From Helicobacter sp. (GTDB taxonomy: Bacteria; Campylobacterota; Campylobacteria; Campylobacterales; Helicobacteraceae), in NCBI RefSeq assembly GCF_029067145.1, contig NZ_JAIEFA010000021.1, forward strand, positions 1 to 25,488: a stretch of 25,488 bases of DNA, written 5' to 3'. Below the pieces are notes generated by a model, which saw only the letters and a program-made list of their open reading frames with translations, was not told the DNA's origin and searched no databases. Shown here one piece after another: positions 1-8,065 of this stretch (its first letter is position 1; every line of letters begins with the position of its first letter). The translations under genes and the position numbers were made by a program.

Positions 1-75
1 TTCAAAAATTACGCGTGTAAGCTCTGCAATTAAGGCTTTTTGGTCTGGCGTTTGGATTTTTAGTATCATTTGCAT
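1..75 (-). CDS. purU: N-terminus of a PurU-like formyltetrahydrofolate deformylase (partial)
   Basis: Only the first 25 codons lie in the window; the gene continues past the left edge. The start ATG overlaps the sppA stop codon (TAATG), which indicates translational coupling. A second in-frame ATG two codons later is an alternative start. The visible residues include LKIQTPDQKALIAEL, which resembles the N-terminal ACT domain of formyltetrahydrofolate deformylases (pattern PDQKGLIA). From memory, purU lies beside the protease IV gene in H. pylori as well, which supports the call. The enzyme releases formate from 10-formyl-THF. The catalytic domain is not visible, so the call rests on this short match and on synteny. 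Confidence 0.6.
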   Translation of the reverse strand, partial: MQMILKIQTPDQKALIAELTRVIFE

Positions 76-968
76 TAGTTGCCTTTTAGCCAAATTTTGG
101 ATAATTGCTCTAGCGCAAGTGCGATTCCATTTTGCACGCCAAGTGCGAAATTGTCCCCAAAGATTTTTTCCAAATAGATTTCAATTTTATCTTTTTCCTC
201 TTTATACCACTTAGGATTTTGAATGTTGGCTTTTTTGAAAAGCAATTCTTGCGCGTCATAAAGGCTGCCGATTCTATCAATGAGCTTAAATTTTAGCGCA
301 GTATTAGCACTTAGGATTCTACCTTGCGCGAAGTTTGGTTCCTCTTGTAGTGAAATTTTGCGTGCAAGGGTAACTTCTTGGACAAACATTTTGTATTGTT
401 CCTCAACTAAATCTTTTAACATAGCTTCTTCTTGGGGATTCCACTTTCTCATAAAAGTGCCTGCTTCTTTATAGATTCCAGCTTTGAGGGTTTGCGGTTT
501 AATCCCAAGCTTCTCTGCAAGTTCGCTGATGTCTGCGCCATTAATGATGACGCCAATAGAGCCTAAAAGTGCGCCACGATTTGCTACGATAGAATCCGCC
601 CAAACGCCCGCTAAATAGCTTCCACTTGCCATCGCGCCTTGTGCATAGGCAACCACAGGGATTTTTGTGTGAATGCGTTTGATAGCTTCAGAAATTTCTA
701 CGCTTGGAGCAATTGCTCCTCCGGGCGAATCAATGACAAGTAAGATTCCTTGAATGTTTGGGGTTTGCTCTATTTTTTCTAATTCTTCTAAAAAGGTATC
801 ACTTTGCAAAATTGTGCCATAAAGATTGATTCTTGCGACATTTGCATCTTGTTTTGGTAAATCCTCTTTTGGTGCGAAAATCAATCCAACAATAAGCAGA
901 AAGAGGAATGCCTTGAAATATTTTGTAATAAAATCCAAAATTTTAGTGAATAGATGAAATATTTTCAT
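75..968 (-). CDS. sppA: Signal peptide peptidase SppA, short form (protease IV, S49 family)
   Basis: This 297-residue protein is a membrane-anchored serine protease that degrades cleaved signal peptides at the cytoplasmic membrane. Residues about 18-32 form a single hydrophobic anchor. The S49 fold follows, with IDSPGG at 79-84, the nucleophile Ser115 within MASGSY (112-118 region) and the likely general-base Lys167 in the AGIYKEAGT segment. The length matches the short, single-domain bacterial form rather than the about 600-residue E. coli enzyme. It is transcribed from an extended -10 promoter in the gap shared with lepA and is coupled by a 1-nt overlap to the purU-like gene. All key residues are present. 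Confidence 0.9.
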   Translation of the reverse strand: MKIFHLFTKILDFITKYFKAFLFLLIVGLIFAPKEDLPKQDANVARINLYGTILQSDTFLEELEKIEQTPNIQGILLVIDSPGGAIAPSVEISEAIKRIHTKIPVVAYAQGAMASGSYLAGVWADSIVANRGALLGSIGVIINGADISELAEKLGIKPQTLKAGIYKEAGTFMRKWNPQEEAMLKDLVEEQYKMFVQEVTLARKISLQEEPNFAQGRILSANTALKFKLIDRIGSLYDAQELLFKKANIQNPKWYKEEKDKIEIYLEKIFGDNFALGVQNGIALALEQLSKIWLKGN

Positions 969-1000
969 AAAATGCCTTAAAATGAAAAATCAAAGCCTAA

Positions 1001-1009
1001 ATTATAGCA
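1001..1009 (-). promoter_or_regulatory. Extended -10 promoter of sppA
   Basis: On the minus strand this reads TGCTATAAT, a perfect extended -10 element. It lies about 33 nt upstream of the sppA start codon, so transcription should begin near 993. No clear -35 is needed for this class of sigma-80 promoter in Helicobacter. Confidence 0.65.
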
Positions 1010-1034
1010 TAGCCAAAAATATTAAGTGTAAATT

Positions 1035-1043
1035 TGCTAAGAT
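1035..1043 (+). promoter_or_regulatory. Probable extended -10 promoter of lepA
   Basis: The sequence TGCTAAGAT (TG-n-TAAGAT) would place the transcription start near 1050, about 30 nt before lepA. A GAGG ribosome-binding motif follows at about 1066. The hexamer has one mismatch to TATAAT. Confidence 0.45.
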
Positions 1044-1079
1044 TTTGGCTTCAAAATTGATGATTGAGGTTTAATTCTA

Positions 1080-2879
1080 ATGGACGCAATGCAAAAGATT
1101 CGTAATTTTTCTATTATCGCACACATTGACCATGGTAAATCTACTTTGGCAGATTGTTTGATTCAGGCTTGTGGCGCAATTAGTGCGCGCGAGATGAGTG
1201 CTCAAGTAATGGATACAATGGAGATTGAAAAAGAAAGAGGAATCACAATCAAGGCGCAAAGCGTGCGTTTAAACTATAATTATAAAGGTGAAAATTATAT
1301 TTTAAATCTGATTGATACGCCCGGACATGTGGATTTTAGCTATGAAGTTTCACGTTCTCTTGCTTCAAGTGATGGGGCATTGTTGGTAGTAGATGCAAGT
1401 CAAGGAGTAGAGGCGCAAACAATCGCAAATGTTTATATTGCTTTGGAAAATAATCTTGAAATTATCCCAGTGCTGAATAAAATTGATTTACCTGCGGCAA
1501 ATGTGGAACGCGTAAGAAATGAAATTGAACAGACGATTGGGCTAGATTGCACAAACGCTCTGCAAGTGAGTGCAAAAGCGAATCTTGGAATCACAGAATT
1601 GCTTAATAGCATTGTGGAAAAAATCCCTGCGCCAAGTGGTGATTCTAATGCGCCCACAAAAGCATTGATTTATGATTCTTGGTTTGACAATTATCTTGGT
1701 GCGCTTGCTCTTGTAAGGGTTTTTGACGGAAGTATCAAGGTTGGGCAGAATCTTTATATTATGGGAAGTGGTAAGAATCACGAGGTTTTGGGGCTTATGT
1801 ATCCTCACCCTTTGCGTCAAGAAAAAACAAAGGCGATTCAAAGTGGGGAGATTGGAATCGTAATTTTGGGGCTTAAGAATGTAACAGATATTGCCGTAGG
1901 GGATACAATGACGGATTTTAAGGAGCGCACAAAAGAACCTGTGGCTGGGTTTGAACCCGCAAAACCTTTTGTATTTGCAGGGATTTATCCGATTGATACA
2001 GACAAGTTTGAGGATTTGCGCGATGCACTAGATAAGCTGAAGTTAAACGATTCTAGTTTGACTTATGAGCCTGAAACTTCTGTCGCATTAGGATTTGGAT
2101 TCCGCATAGGTTTTTTGGGCTTGTTGCATATGGAAGTCATCAAAGAGCGATTGGAGCGTGAATTTGGACTTGATTTGATTGCTACTGCCCCTACGGTTGT
2201 GTATGAAGTGAGTAAGACAGACGGAGAGATTGTTTATATTCAAAATCCTAGCGAATTGCCACCAGAGCAAAAAATTTCAGGGATTAAAGAGCCTTATGTG
2301 AGAGCTACAATCATCGTTCCAAGTGAGTTTTTGGGCAATATCATCACACTTTTAAATAAGCGGCGCGGAATCCAAAAGAAAATGGAATATTTGCAAGAAA
2401 CGCGTGTTTTGCTAGAATATTGGATTCCGACAAATGAAATCGTAATGGATTTTTATGATAAATTAAAGTCCTGCACAAAAGGCTATGCGAGCTTTGATTA
2501 TGAGCCGATTGGCTATCAAGAGGGAGATTTGGCAAAACTTGATATTCGTGTAGCAAATGAGATTGTAGATGCACTTAGTATTATTGTGCCAAAATCTAAA
2601 GCTTATGAGAGGGGTAAAGAGTTGGTAGAGGCAATGAAAGAGATTATTCCGCGACAATTGTTTGAAGTAGCGATTCAGGCGAGTGTGGGCAATAAAATCA
2701 TTGCACGCGAAACCGTCAAATCTATGGGTAAGAATGTTACTGCTAAATGTTATGGAGGAGATATTACGCGTAAGCGCAAATTGCTTGAAAAGCAAAAGGA
2801 AGGGAAAAAGCGTATGAAAGCTATTGGTAAAGTTGCTCTCCCACAAGAGGCATTTTTAGCAGTATTGAAAATTGATTGA
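1080..2879 (+). CDS. lepA: Elongation factor 4 (LepA), ribosomal back-translocase GTPase
   Basis: This 599-residue translational GTPase has the usual LepA length. The G1 P-loop AHIDHGKST is at 14-22, the G3 motif DTPGH at 79-83 and the G4 motif NKID at 133-136. The C-terminal half carries the family-specific region rich in Lys and Arg (TRKRKLLEKQKEGKKRMK), which contacts tRNA. LepA acts on stalled or mistranslocated ribosomes. The start at 1080 has GAGG about 10 nt upstream; an internal ATG three codons later would also give a normal N-terminus. The gene is monocistronic between a divergent promoter region and a bidirectional-looking terminator. Confidence 0.96.
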   Translation: MDAMQKIRNFSIIAHIDHGKSTLADCLIQACGAISAREMSAQVMDTMEIEKERGITIKAQSVRLNYNYKGENYILNLIDTPGHVDFSYEVSRSLASSDGALLVVDASQGVEAQTIANVYIALENNLEIIPVLNKIDLPAANVERVRNEIEQTIGLDCTNALQVSAKANLGITELLNSIVEKIPAPSGDSNAPTKALIYDSWFDNYLGALALVRVFDGSIKVGQNLYIMGSGKNHEVLGLMYPHPLRQEKTKAIQSGEIGIVILGLKNVTDIAVGDTMTDFKERTKEPVAGFEPAKPFVFAGIYPIDTDKFEDLRDALDKLKLNDSSLTYEPETSVALGFGFRIGFLGLLHMEVIKERLEREFGLDLIATAPTVVYEVSKTDGEIVYIQNPSELPPEQKISGIKEPYVRATIIVPSEFLGNIITLLNKRRGIQKKMEYLQETRVLLEYWIPTNEIVMDFYDKLKSCTKGYASFDYEPIGYQEGDLAKLDIRVANEIVDALSIIVPKSKAYERGKELVEAMKEIIPRQLFEVAIQASVGNKIIARETVKSMGKNVTAKCYGGDITRKRKLLEKQKEGKKRMKAIGKVALPQEAFLAVLKID

Positions 2880-2898
2880 TTCTAATTCATTGTTTAAG

Positions 2899-2925
2899 AT
2901 AAGATTCCAACAAGAGGAATCTTAT
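2899..2925. terminator. Hairpin terminator shared by convergent lepA and the Cache-like gene
   Basis: A perfect 10-bp inverted repeat ATAAGATTCC / GGAATCTTAT surrounds a 7-nt loop (AACAAGA). It sits in the 56-bp gap between two convergent genes, so it probably ends transcription from both sides. The U-tract is weak on either strand. Confidence 0.65.
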
Positions 2926-2935
2926 AGAAGATGGG

Positions 2936-5047
2936 CTAGTTAGACTGCTCTTTTGGAGATTCTAGCGATTCGGTTTGTTGTAGGGTTTCCTCCATATTCT
3001 CTTCTATTTTGACTGCAACAAAAATCATAACATAAAGCGAGCGTTTGGTGTATTCTGTAAAAGCACTTTGCGCAGGATTGCAAACTTCGCTACAAATCAG
3101 ATAATGTTTTTGTCCAATTTGAATAATTTTTTTGAAATTTTTTAGACTTTTGAAATCAAATGTTTCGCTTAAATTATAATTTTCAAAGTTGAAATCTTGC
3201 TTTGTAGTGGCTAAAATATTTTTTGCACTATCAAAAGCAACACTGAATATTTCACTTTTTTCAGAAAGAATCGCAGATTCTTTAGGTAGGGAATTATCCA
3301 AGAATGTTTGAATCTTTTCTAAATCTAGCACAAAAAGCAAGCCGCCTAAGAATTTGTTGTTATCTCCTTTGATTGCATCATAAAAAAGAATGGTTTTTTT
3401 GTTGTTATAGAATGCGGTTGGCTCATAGTTGGAAACTATGAGATTATTAAGATTGCCACTATTGAAGCGGTCAATGATTCCGAGTTTTTTTGCATTGAAT
3501 TGGATATCGTCTAATGAGTTTTGTAAAGTATTGCCCTCTTTGTCAAAAAGAATAATGTTATAAAAATTACTAAAATTCGTTTTCAAACGTTCCAAAAGTG
3601 CCTTGGTGCTTGCAAGCGTTTCGGGTGTAAGATTGCCTTGTGTATGCTCATTTAAATAGTTTTTAAATTCTATACCATTTTTTATCCACCCAGAATCTTT
3701 AACGCATTCTCTAAAAAGACTATCTGTAATTAATGCAAGATATTTGGAATAATAGTCAATCACATTAAAAAGTGCATTGTAGATTCCTTTTTGTAATTCT
3801 TCTGTGGATTGAACACAAAGTGTGTTCATCTCTTCGCTTAAGATTCTAATATTATTTAAAATTGGATTGAGTGCATAAGAATGGCTTTTTGAAGCGATAA
3901 TTTCACCATTGATAACAACATCTCCTAATTCTTCATTAATGTTTTCACTTTCTGCAATAACAATATCTAAATCTTTCGTAACAAGTAAAGAATTTTCTAG
4001 CAAAAGAGGGTCAATTTTGTGGTTGGTTTGTTTTTTGGTATCAAATGCAACATAAAGTGGCACGATTCTACAAATGCGCCATTGCTCTGTAATACTTGTA
4101 AAACCTTGAATATTGTTGATTTCTTGCAATGCAACCATACAAGCCTTAGAGCGATATTCTAAAAAAGTATAATCTTTGTGTTCGGTTAAGTTTAGTAATT
4201 GTCCATTAGGAAACATACGCGTATTATCAGAAAATAAAATATGATTTTTTTGATTAATAATCACAAGATTGGATTGTGGTAAGCGATAAGGGAAACGTTC
4301 TAAAATCGTTTTAAATTCTTCTTGGACATCTACCACAAAAGTAAGCACCATAATGGGCGCTTGTTCTTTGTTTTGGCGCAAAGGAATGACGAAGAAAAAT
4401 TCCGTTCTTTCTTCTTTCTCTTTTTCTTTGGTATCATAAAAATCAACTTTTTGATAAAACTCCCCATATTTTTCTATGTTGCGCGCCTCAAGAATAGGGG
4501 ATAGTTTTGTTGTGTAAGCAATAGCGTATTTTTTGCCCAAGTCAATTGCTTGCAAAAGTGTGCCATCATTGTGATAAATCATAATATCTTTATAAACTGC
4601 GCTACTAGCAGCAAATTTTTTAAGATATGCAACAATTGTTTCTAAAGCGGCTTTGCATTGTTCTGGATTTTTATCTTTGTGGGATTCAAAGTTTAGACAT
4701 AAATCTAGTAAGTATTTACTTTGTGCAAGCGTAGAGATGTCTTCGTGGCGATTGTGAAAATAAAGCTTAAGGATTTCCGCAATGATTTTTGCAGAAGTGT
4801 TTGCTTCTTCATAAGAATTAAAAAAGGTTTGTTCCAAGATAGTTTCAATAAGCCTATCTTGAAGATTTTCAAACTTTTCTTGTGTTTTCTCCATATAATC
4901 AAAAAGATTTTCCGCAATATCTAAAGAGCTAATTTTACCTGTCAAAGTTGTTTTGCTAAGTAAGGTATTAAAAGATGAAAATTGCGATTGATAACGTTGC
5001 ACCATAGGCATATAGTTGCTAAGAAGATTAATTGTTGAAGACTCCAT
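2936..5047 (-). CDS. Large soluble protein with two Cache-like sensory halves, function unknown
   Basis: I do not recognise a named family for this 703-residue protein. Residues 1-140 look helical. Two regions, about 150-330 and 495-680, have the alternating strand pattern and turns of Cache/PAS-like ligand-binding modules, for example IMIYHNDGTLLQ and IILFDKEGNTLQ at matching positions in each half. A helical stretch (about 390-480) separates them. I see no signal peptide, no transmembrane segment, and no methyl-accepting, kinase, GGDEF or HTH module, so it appears to be cytoplasmic. That is odd, because Cache domains usually face the periplasm. The tail (about 685-703) is rich in Glu and Gln. 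Transcribed alone from its own promoter. A signalling or scaffold role is only a guess. Confidence 0.7.
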   Translation of the reverse strand: MESSTINLLSNYMPMVQRYQSQFSSFNTLLSKTTLTGKISSLDIAENLFDYMEKTQEKFENLQDRLIETILEQTFFNSYEEANTSAKIIAEILKLYFHNRHEDISTLAQSKYLLDLCLNFESHKDKNPEQCKAALETIVAYLKKFAASSAVYKDIMIYHNDGTLLQAIDLGKKYAIAYTTKLSPILEARNIEKYGEFYQKVDFYDTKEKEKEERTEFFFVIPLRQNKEQAPIMVLTFVVDVQEEFKTILERFPYRLPQSNLVIINQKNHILFSDNTRMFPNGQLLNLTEHKDYTFLEYRSKACMVALQEINNIQGFTSITEQWRICRIVPLYVAFDTKKQTNHKIDPLLLENSLLVTKDLDIVIAESENINEELGDVVINGEIIASKSHSYALNPILNNIRILSEEMNTLCVQSTEELQKGIYNALFNVIDYYSKYLALITDSLFRECVKDSGWIKNGIEFKNYLNEHTQGNLTPETLASTKALLERLKTNFSNFYNIILFDKEGNTLQNSLDDIQFNAKKLGIIDRFNSGNLNNLIVSNYEPTAFYNNKKTILFYDAIKGDNNKFLGGLLFVLDLEKIQTFLDNSLPKESAILSEKSEIFSVAFDSAKNILATTKQDFNFENYNLSETFDFKSLKNFKKIIQIGQKHYLICSEVCNPAQSAFTEYTKRSLYVMIFVAVKIEENMEETLQQTESLESPKEQSN

Positions 5048-5090
5048 ATTAAATCCCTTAAATAAAAAATAGATTCTGCTATTATAGCAA

Positions 5091-5099
5091 ATTTTTGCA
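5091..5099 (-). promoter_or_regulatory. Extended -10 promoter of the Cache-like gene
   Basis: The minus strand reads TGCTATAAT, identical to the sppA promoter core. It lies about 44 nt before the start codon, with AAGGGA as ribosome-binding site just upstream of the ATG. Confidence 0.65.
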
Positions 5100-5134
5100 A
5101 ATTTTAAAATAAAAAGAATCAGGACAAATGACGC

Positions 5135-5164
5135 AAAAGAGTTTTGTAAGTTTAAAACTCTTTT
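5135..5164 (-). terminator. Terminator of glnA
   Basis: A perfect 11-bp inverted repeat AAAAGAGTTTT / AAAACTCTTTT with an 8-nt loop begins about 40 nt past the glnA stop codon. The A/T ends of the stem provide the U-run on either strand. It separates glnA from the next minus-strand gene. Confidence 0.75.
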
Positions 5165-5204
5165 TTAGTTTTACACCTTGAAAAAACTACAAGAAATTTA
5201 GAAT

Positions 5205-6641
5205 CTAGCAGCTGTAAGTTGTGATAAACTCAAAAGGATGCGGACGTGCTTCCCAAGGCCAAATTTCGGTTTCAAATTTGTATTGTTTATAGGTTTGAAT
5301 AAACTCTTCACTAAAAACTTGCCCCACTTTAAAAAACTCTTTATCTAAAAGCATTTCTTCCATTGCACTTCTTAGAGTATGTGGAAGTTGTTTGATACCC
5401 TTTTCACGAATCTCATCTAAAGTGAGTTCAAAAAGATTGACTTCCATCGGTTTGCCCGGGTCTGTTTGGTTGATAATGCCATCTAGTCCTCCCATTAAAA
5501 GCGCAGCGAAAGCTAAGTAAGGGTTGCTTGAGCTATCTGGGAAACGAAACTCCATTCTCTTTGCTTTTTCTCCACTATTATAAGGAATCCGAATGCTTGC
5601 ACTACGATTCTGCGCAGAATAAGTAAGAATGCTAGGTGCTTCAAAGCCTGGAATCAAGCGTTTATAGGAATTTGTAGAAGCATTGGTAAAAGCCGCAATG
5701 CTTCTTGCGTGCTTTAAAACACCGCCTAAAAAGTGCATTGCCATTTCACTTAAGCCCTCATAGGCATTTCCTGCAAAAAGATTCTTGCCTTCTTTCCAAA
5801 TGCTAATATGTGTGTGCATACCGCTTCCATTGTCTCCATAAAGTGGTTTTGGCATAAAAGTAGCTGTTTTACCATTTAGATGAGCAACCATTTTTACGAC
5901 ATATTTGAGCTTTTGGACATTATCCGCTGCTTCAAGCATATCGCCAAATTTGACTCCTACCTCTCCTTGTCCTTGTGCAACTTCGTGATGCACGATAAAG
6001 GTTTCTAGTCCTACTTGATTGAGCACCTTGACAATCTCTGCACGCAAATCTACCATAGAATCCACAGGAGCGACTGGGAAATAACCTCCTTTTGTACCGG
6101 GACGATGTCCAAGATTTACTCCCTCGTATTCTTTAGAGCGATTCCATTCTCCTTCTTCTGTGTCAATTTCATAGTATTGACAATTCACAGAATCTTTCAT
6201 CTTGATAGAATCAAAAATGAAAAATTCATTTTCTGGACCGAAATATGCCACATCACCGATTCCGCTTTCACTTAGATGTTTCATTGCGCGTTTAACGATA
6301 CTACGAGGACATTTTTCATAGGGTTTGTTTTTGTAAATATCCCATACATCACAGAATACTACTGCTGTCGTATCGGCAGTAAATGGGTCAATAAAATAAC
6401 GCACTGGGTCTGGGATTAGAATCATATCCGACTGATGAACGGGTTGCCACGCAGGAAAAGAGCTTCCATCAAAAGGAATCCCTTCAAAGCTACTTTCATC
6501 AATAGAACTTGCGCTGAAAGAAAAATGATGCCAAATCCCCTTAATATCCGTAACGCGGAAGTCAATAAATTCTACTTCATTTTCCTTGCAAAAATCAAAA
6601 AACTGCTTAATGGCTTTTTTATCAACAGCCGGCTTTTCCAT
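5205..6641 (-). CDS. glnA: Glutamine synthetase type I, lacking the adenylylation tyrosine
   Basis: This 478-residue enzyme makes glutamine from glutamate, ammonia and ATP in the cytoplasm and is of GSI length. The N-terminal beta-grasp has DGSSFPAW. The catalytic domain has the metal-binding GPENEFF segment, NGSGMHTHIS for ATP and glutamate binding, and the NRSASIRIP motif. The loop that carries the adenylylated Tyr in enterobacteria (NLYDLP) reads NLFEL here, with Phe404 in the Tyr position. H. pylori GlnA is known to lack this Tyr too. The activity is therefore probably not controlled by GlnE-type adenylylation. The start at 6641 has AAAGG upstream. It is divergent from the putative ferrosome operon. 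Confidence 0.96.
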   Translation of the reverse strand: MEKPAVDKKAIKQFFDFCKENEVEFIDFRVTDIKGIWHHFSFSASSIDESSFEGIPFDGSSFPAWQPVHQSDMILIPDPVRYFIDPFTADTTAVVFCDVWDIYKNKPYEKCPRSIVKRAMKHLSESGIGDVAYFGPENEFFIFDSIKMKDSVNCQYYEIDTEEGEWNRSKEYEGVNLGHRPGTKGGYFPVAPVDSMVDLRAEIVKVLNQVGLETFIVHHEVAQGQGEVGVKFGDMLEAADNVQKLKYVVKMVAHLNGKTATFMPKPLYGDNGSGMHTHISIWKEGKNLFAGNAYEGLSEMAMHFLGGVLKHARSIAAFTNASTNSYKRLIPGFEAPSILTYSAQNRSASIRIPYNSGEKAKRMEFRFPDSSSNPYLAFAALLMGGLDGIINQTDPGKPMEVNLFELTLDEIREKGIKQLPHTLRSAMEEMLLDKEFFKVGQVFSEEFIQTYKQYKFETEIWPWEARPHPFEFITTYSC

Positions 6642-6672
6642 AAAATACCTTTAAGAATGAAATTTTCGCGCA

Positions 6673-6678
6673 ATTCTA
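6673..6678 (-). promoter_or_regulatory. Candidate -10 box of glnA
   Basis: The minus strand reads TAGAAT, preceded immediately by TG, about 32 nt upstream of the glnA start. One mismatch to TATAAT makes it plausible but not certain. Confidence 0.4.
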
Positions 6679-6744
6679 CAAAGTTTTTGTTTAATTGCGA
6701 TTGAAGAGAATTAAATCTTAACTTTATTAAAAAAACTTTAAGAT

Positions 6745-6763
6745 GATATTAATTTTCATTTTC
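6745..6763 (+). promoter_or_regulatory. Candidate Fur box upstream of the fez-like operon
   Basis: The 19-mer GATATTAATTTTCATTTTC matches the classical consensus GATAATGATAATCATTATC at 14 of 19 positions by hand alignment. It ends 1 bp before the operon's -10 box, so a bound repressor would block RNA polymerase. The region is very AT-rich, which raises the chance-match rate. Confidence 0.5.
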
Positions 6764-6764
6764 T

Positions 6765-6770
6765 TATAAT
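6765..6770 (+). promoter_or_regulatory. -10 box of the fez-like operon promoter
   Basis: A perfect TATAAT is found here, predicting transcription start near 6777 and a leader of about 42 nt before the first gene. Fur-box-like sequences lie immediately upstream and downstream. Confidence 0.6.
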
Positions 6771-6780
6771 TTCGCTTTAA

Positions 6781-6799
6781 GATATTAACATTGATTATT
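6781..6799 (+). promoter_or_regulatory. Second candidate Fur box, downstream of the -10
   Basis: GATATTAACATTGATTATT matches the Fur consensus at 13 of 19 positions. It begins a few bases after the predicted transcription start. With the first site it brackets the promoter. The continuing TTATTAATA also resembles the TAATAATnATTATTA form described for H. pylori Fur. Confidence 0.4.
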
Positions 6800-6818
6800 A
6801 ATATTCTAAGAAAGTAGA

Positions 6819-7175
6819 ATGGAAAAATTATGTTTAAAAGAGGGTCAGGAATTTTCCATTACACCTCAAGACTTGCAGGTTTTTCGCGATTATTTTTCTA
6901 TTATTCATCACACAAAGGGTAGAATCCGTTTGCGTGCAAATATGAAATTAAAAGAATATGTGAAAAATAGTGCGGTAGATTTTCAGGCATTTTTGAAATT
7001 TTTAGAAAAAACTCCATTGATATTCAGTATCAAGCTTAATGAATTAATTGGCTCATTGACGATTCAATACGATGCACATTTGCTAAATCCAAAGGTTTTT
7101 GAGGATTTAATGCGAGGCGAAAAACTAGAAGAGATTGCACAAATCATCAATCATCATCTTAAAGAGGGAGATTAA
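6819..7175 (+). CDS. HMA-like protein with R-x-R motif, first gene of the fez-like operon
   Basis: This 118-residue soluble protein has no membrane segment. Residues about 26-100 look like a heavy-metal-associated (ferredoxin-like) fold in which the usual CxxC is absent and the first loop reads HHTKGRIRLR (30-39). The same arrangement (H..T..R-x-R, then N-x3-G before a beta strand) occurs at the N-terminus of the P-type ATPase in this operon, so the two domains look related. Stand-alone proteins of this kind accompany P1B-6 ATPases in ferrosome clusters. The only Cys is Cys5. The start has an AAGAAAG motif upstream and follows the Fur-like control region. The next gene starts immediately after the stop. 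Its role is inferred as a ferrosome-associated factor. Confidence 0.75.
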   Translation: MEKLCLKEGQEFSITPQDLQVFRDYFSIIHHTKGRIRLRANMKLKEYVKNSAVDFQAFLKFLEKTPLIFSIKLNELIGSLTIQYDAHLLNPKVFEDLMRGEKLEEIAQIINHHLKEGD

Positions 7176-7796
7176 ATGAGCGCTGAAAATTTGCTTTTGG
7201 CTTTAAACGATGAATACAAGGCTTACAGCTTTTATACCTCTGTAAGTTCTTATGGGCAAGTCTTTGTTCATCTCCAAAGTGCCGAACAAACGCATATCAA
7301 TGCTTTAAGTTGGCATTTGCAAAATTTAGGTGTCTCGATTCCACAGAATCCCTATAATGCAGAGAGTTTTGCAAATTTTTCTAGCATAGAAGAAATTTTG
7401 CAGACTGCGCTTGTAAATGAAAATAAAAATGTAGAACTTTACAATACTCTTATTGCAAATGAAAAGGATTTGGAAGTGATAGATACCTTTTATCGTCTCC
7501 AAGCCGCAAGCTTTAATAACCATATCCCCTCACTTTCTTATACACTTGAGCAGATTCAAGGTGCCACACGAGATTCTGCACAGAATCTCCAAAGCACATT
7601 TCAAGCCTTGAGCGAGGGTAAAGTGCTACTCAATGAGGCGGGCGAAATGCTTAATAAAATGCAAAATGGAACTCTAAGTCAAATGGAGTTAGAAAGCTTT
7701 TTGCATAAATTAAACTATTCTCTCATTGGTGGCGTTATTGTTGGAGCATTGGGGGCGAGTTTATTGAATGAATTTTTAAATCAAAACAAGGAGTAA
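7176..7796 (+). CDS. Membrane-anchored ferritin-like protein
   Basis: This 206-residue protein has an N-terminal four-helix, ferritin-like half and a C-terminal membrane anchor. Candidate metal ligands are Glu13 (helix 1), Glu37 and His40 (E-x2-H, helix 2), Glu82 (helix 3) and His116 (helix 4). This arrangement resembles the DUF2202 ferritin-like group, in which helix 4 has His without a Glu. Residues about 135-180 look coiled-coil. Residues 182-197 (LIGGVIVGALGASLLN) form a glycine-rich membrane helix near the C-terminus. The ATG directly abuts the previous stop, with AGGGAG upstream. In an iron-storage operon it could oxidise or hand over Fe(II) at the organelle membrane; that function is inferred. 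Confidence 0.75.
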   Translation: MSAENLLLALNDEYKAYSFYTSVSSYGQVFVHLQSAEQTHINALSWHLQNLGVSIPQNPYNAESFANFSSIEEILQTALVNENKNVELYNTLIANEKDLEVIDTFYRLQAASFNNHIPSLSYTLEQIQGATRDSAQNLQSTFQALSEGKVLLNEAGEMLNKMQNGTLSQMELESFLHKLNYSLIGGVIVGALGASLLNEFLNQNKE

Positions 7797-7798
7797 GA

Positions 7799-8053
7799 AT
7801 GGCATTACCATTTGTTGCGGGACTAGCAGTCGGAGCAGGAGTTGCGCTTATCTTTACGCAACGTAAAAAAATCAAGGAATCTTTTGAAAATCACACAATA
7901 AGTGCAGATTTGCAAAAAGGTTTGGATAAAGGGAAAGAGGTTTCTCATAAGGCATTGCAATGTGTGCAAAGCACCCTTGAGAAAACCGCACAGAGTTTAA
8001 AGGATAAAATAGAATCCAAAGAGGATTCTAAGGATTCTACGCAAACTACATAA
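7799..8053 (+). CDS. Small membrane protein, YtxH-like layout
   Basis: This 84-residue protein starts with one glycine-rich helix (residues 4-20, GLAVGAGVALIF) followed by a positively charged RKK stop-transfer motif. A long amphipathic, Lys/Glu-rich helix fills about 23-75, and the tail is Ser/Asp/Thr-rich. This resembles YtxH-type proteins, but the class is loosely defined. AAGGAG overlaps the upstream stop codon and gives a strong ribosome-binding site. It is the third gene of the operon and may help shape or populate the compartment membrane, by analogy with the tiny proteins in other ferrosome clusters. Confidence 0.75.
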   Translation: MALPFVAGLAVGAGVALIFTQRKKIKESFENHTISADLQKGLDKGKEVSHKALQCVQSTLEKTAQSLKDKIESKEDSKDSTQTT

Positions 8054-8065
8054 GGAGTTTTTCAA

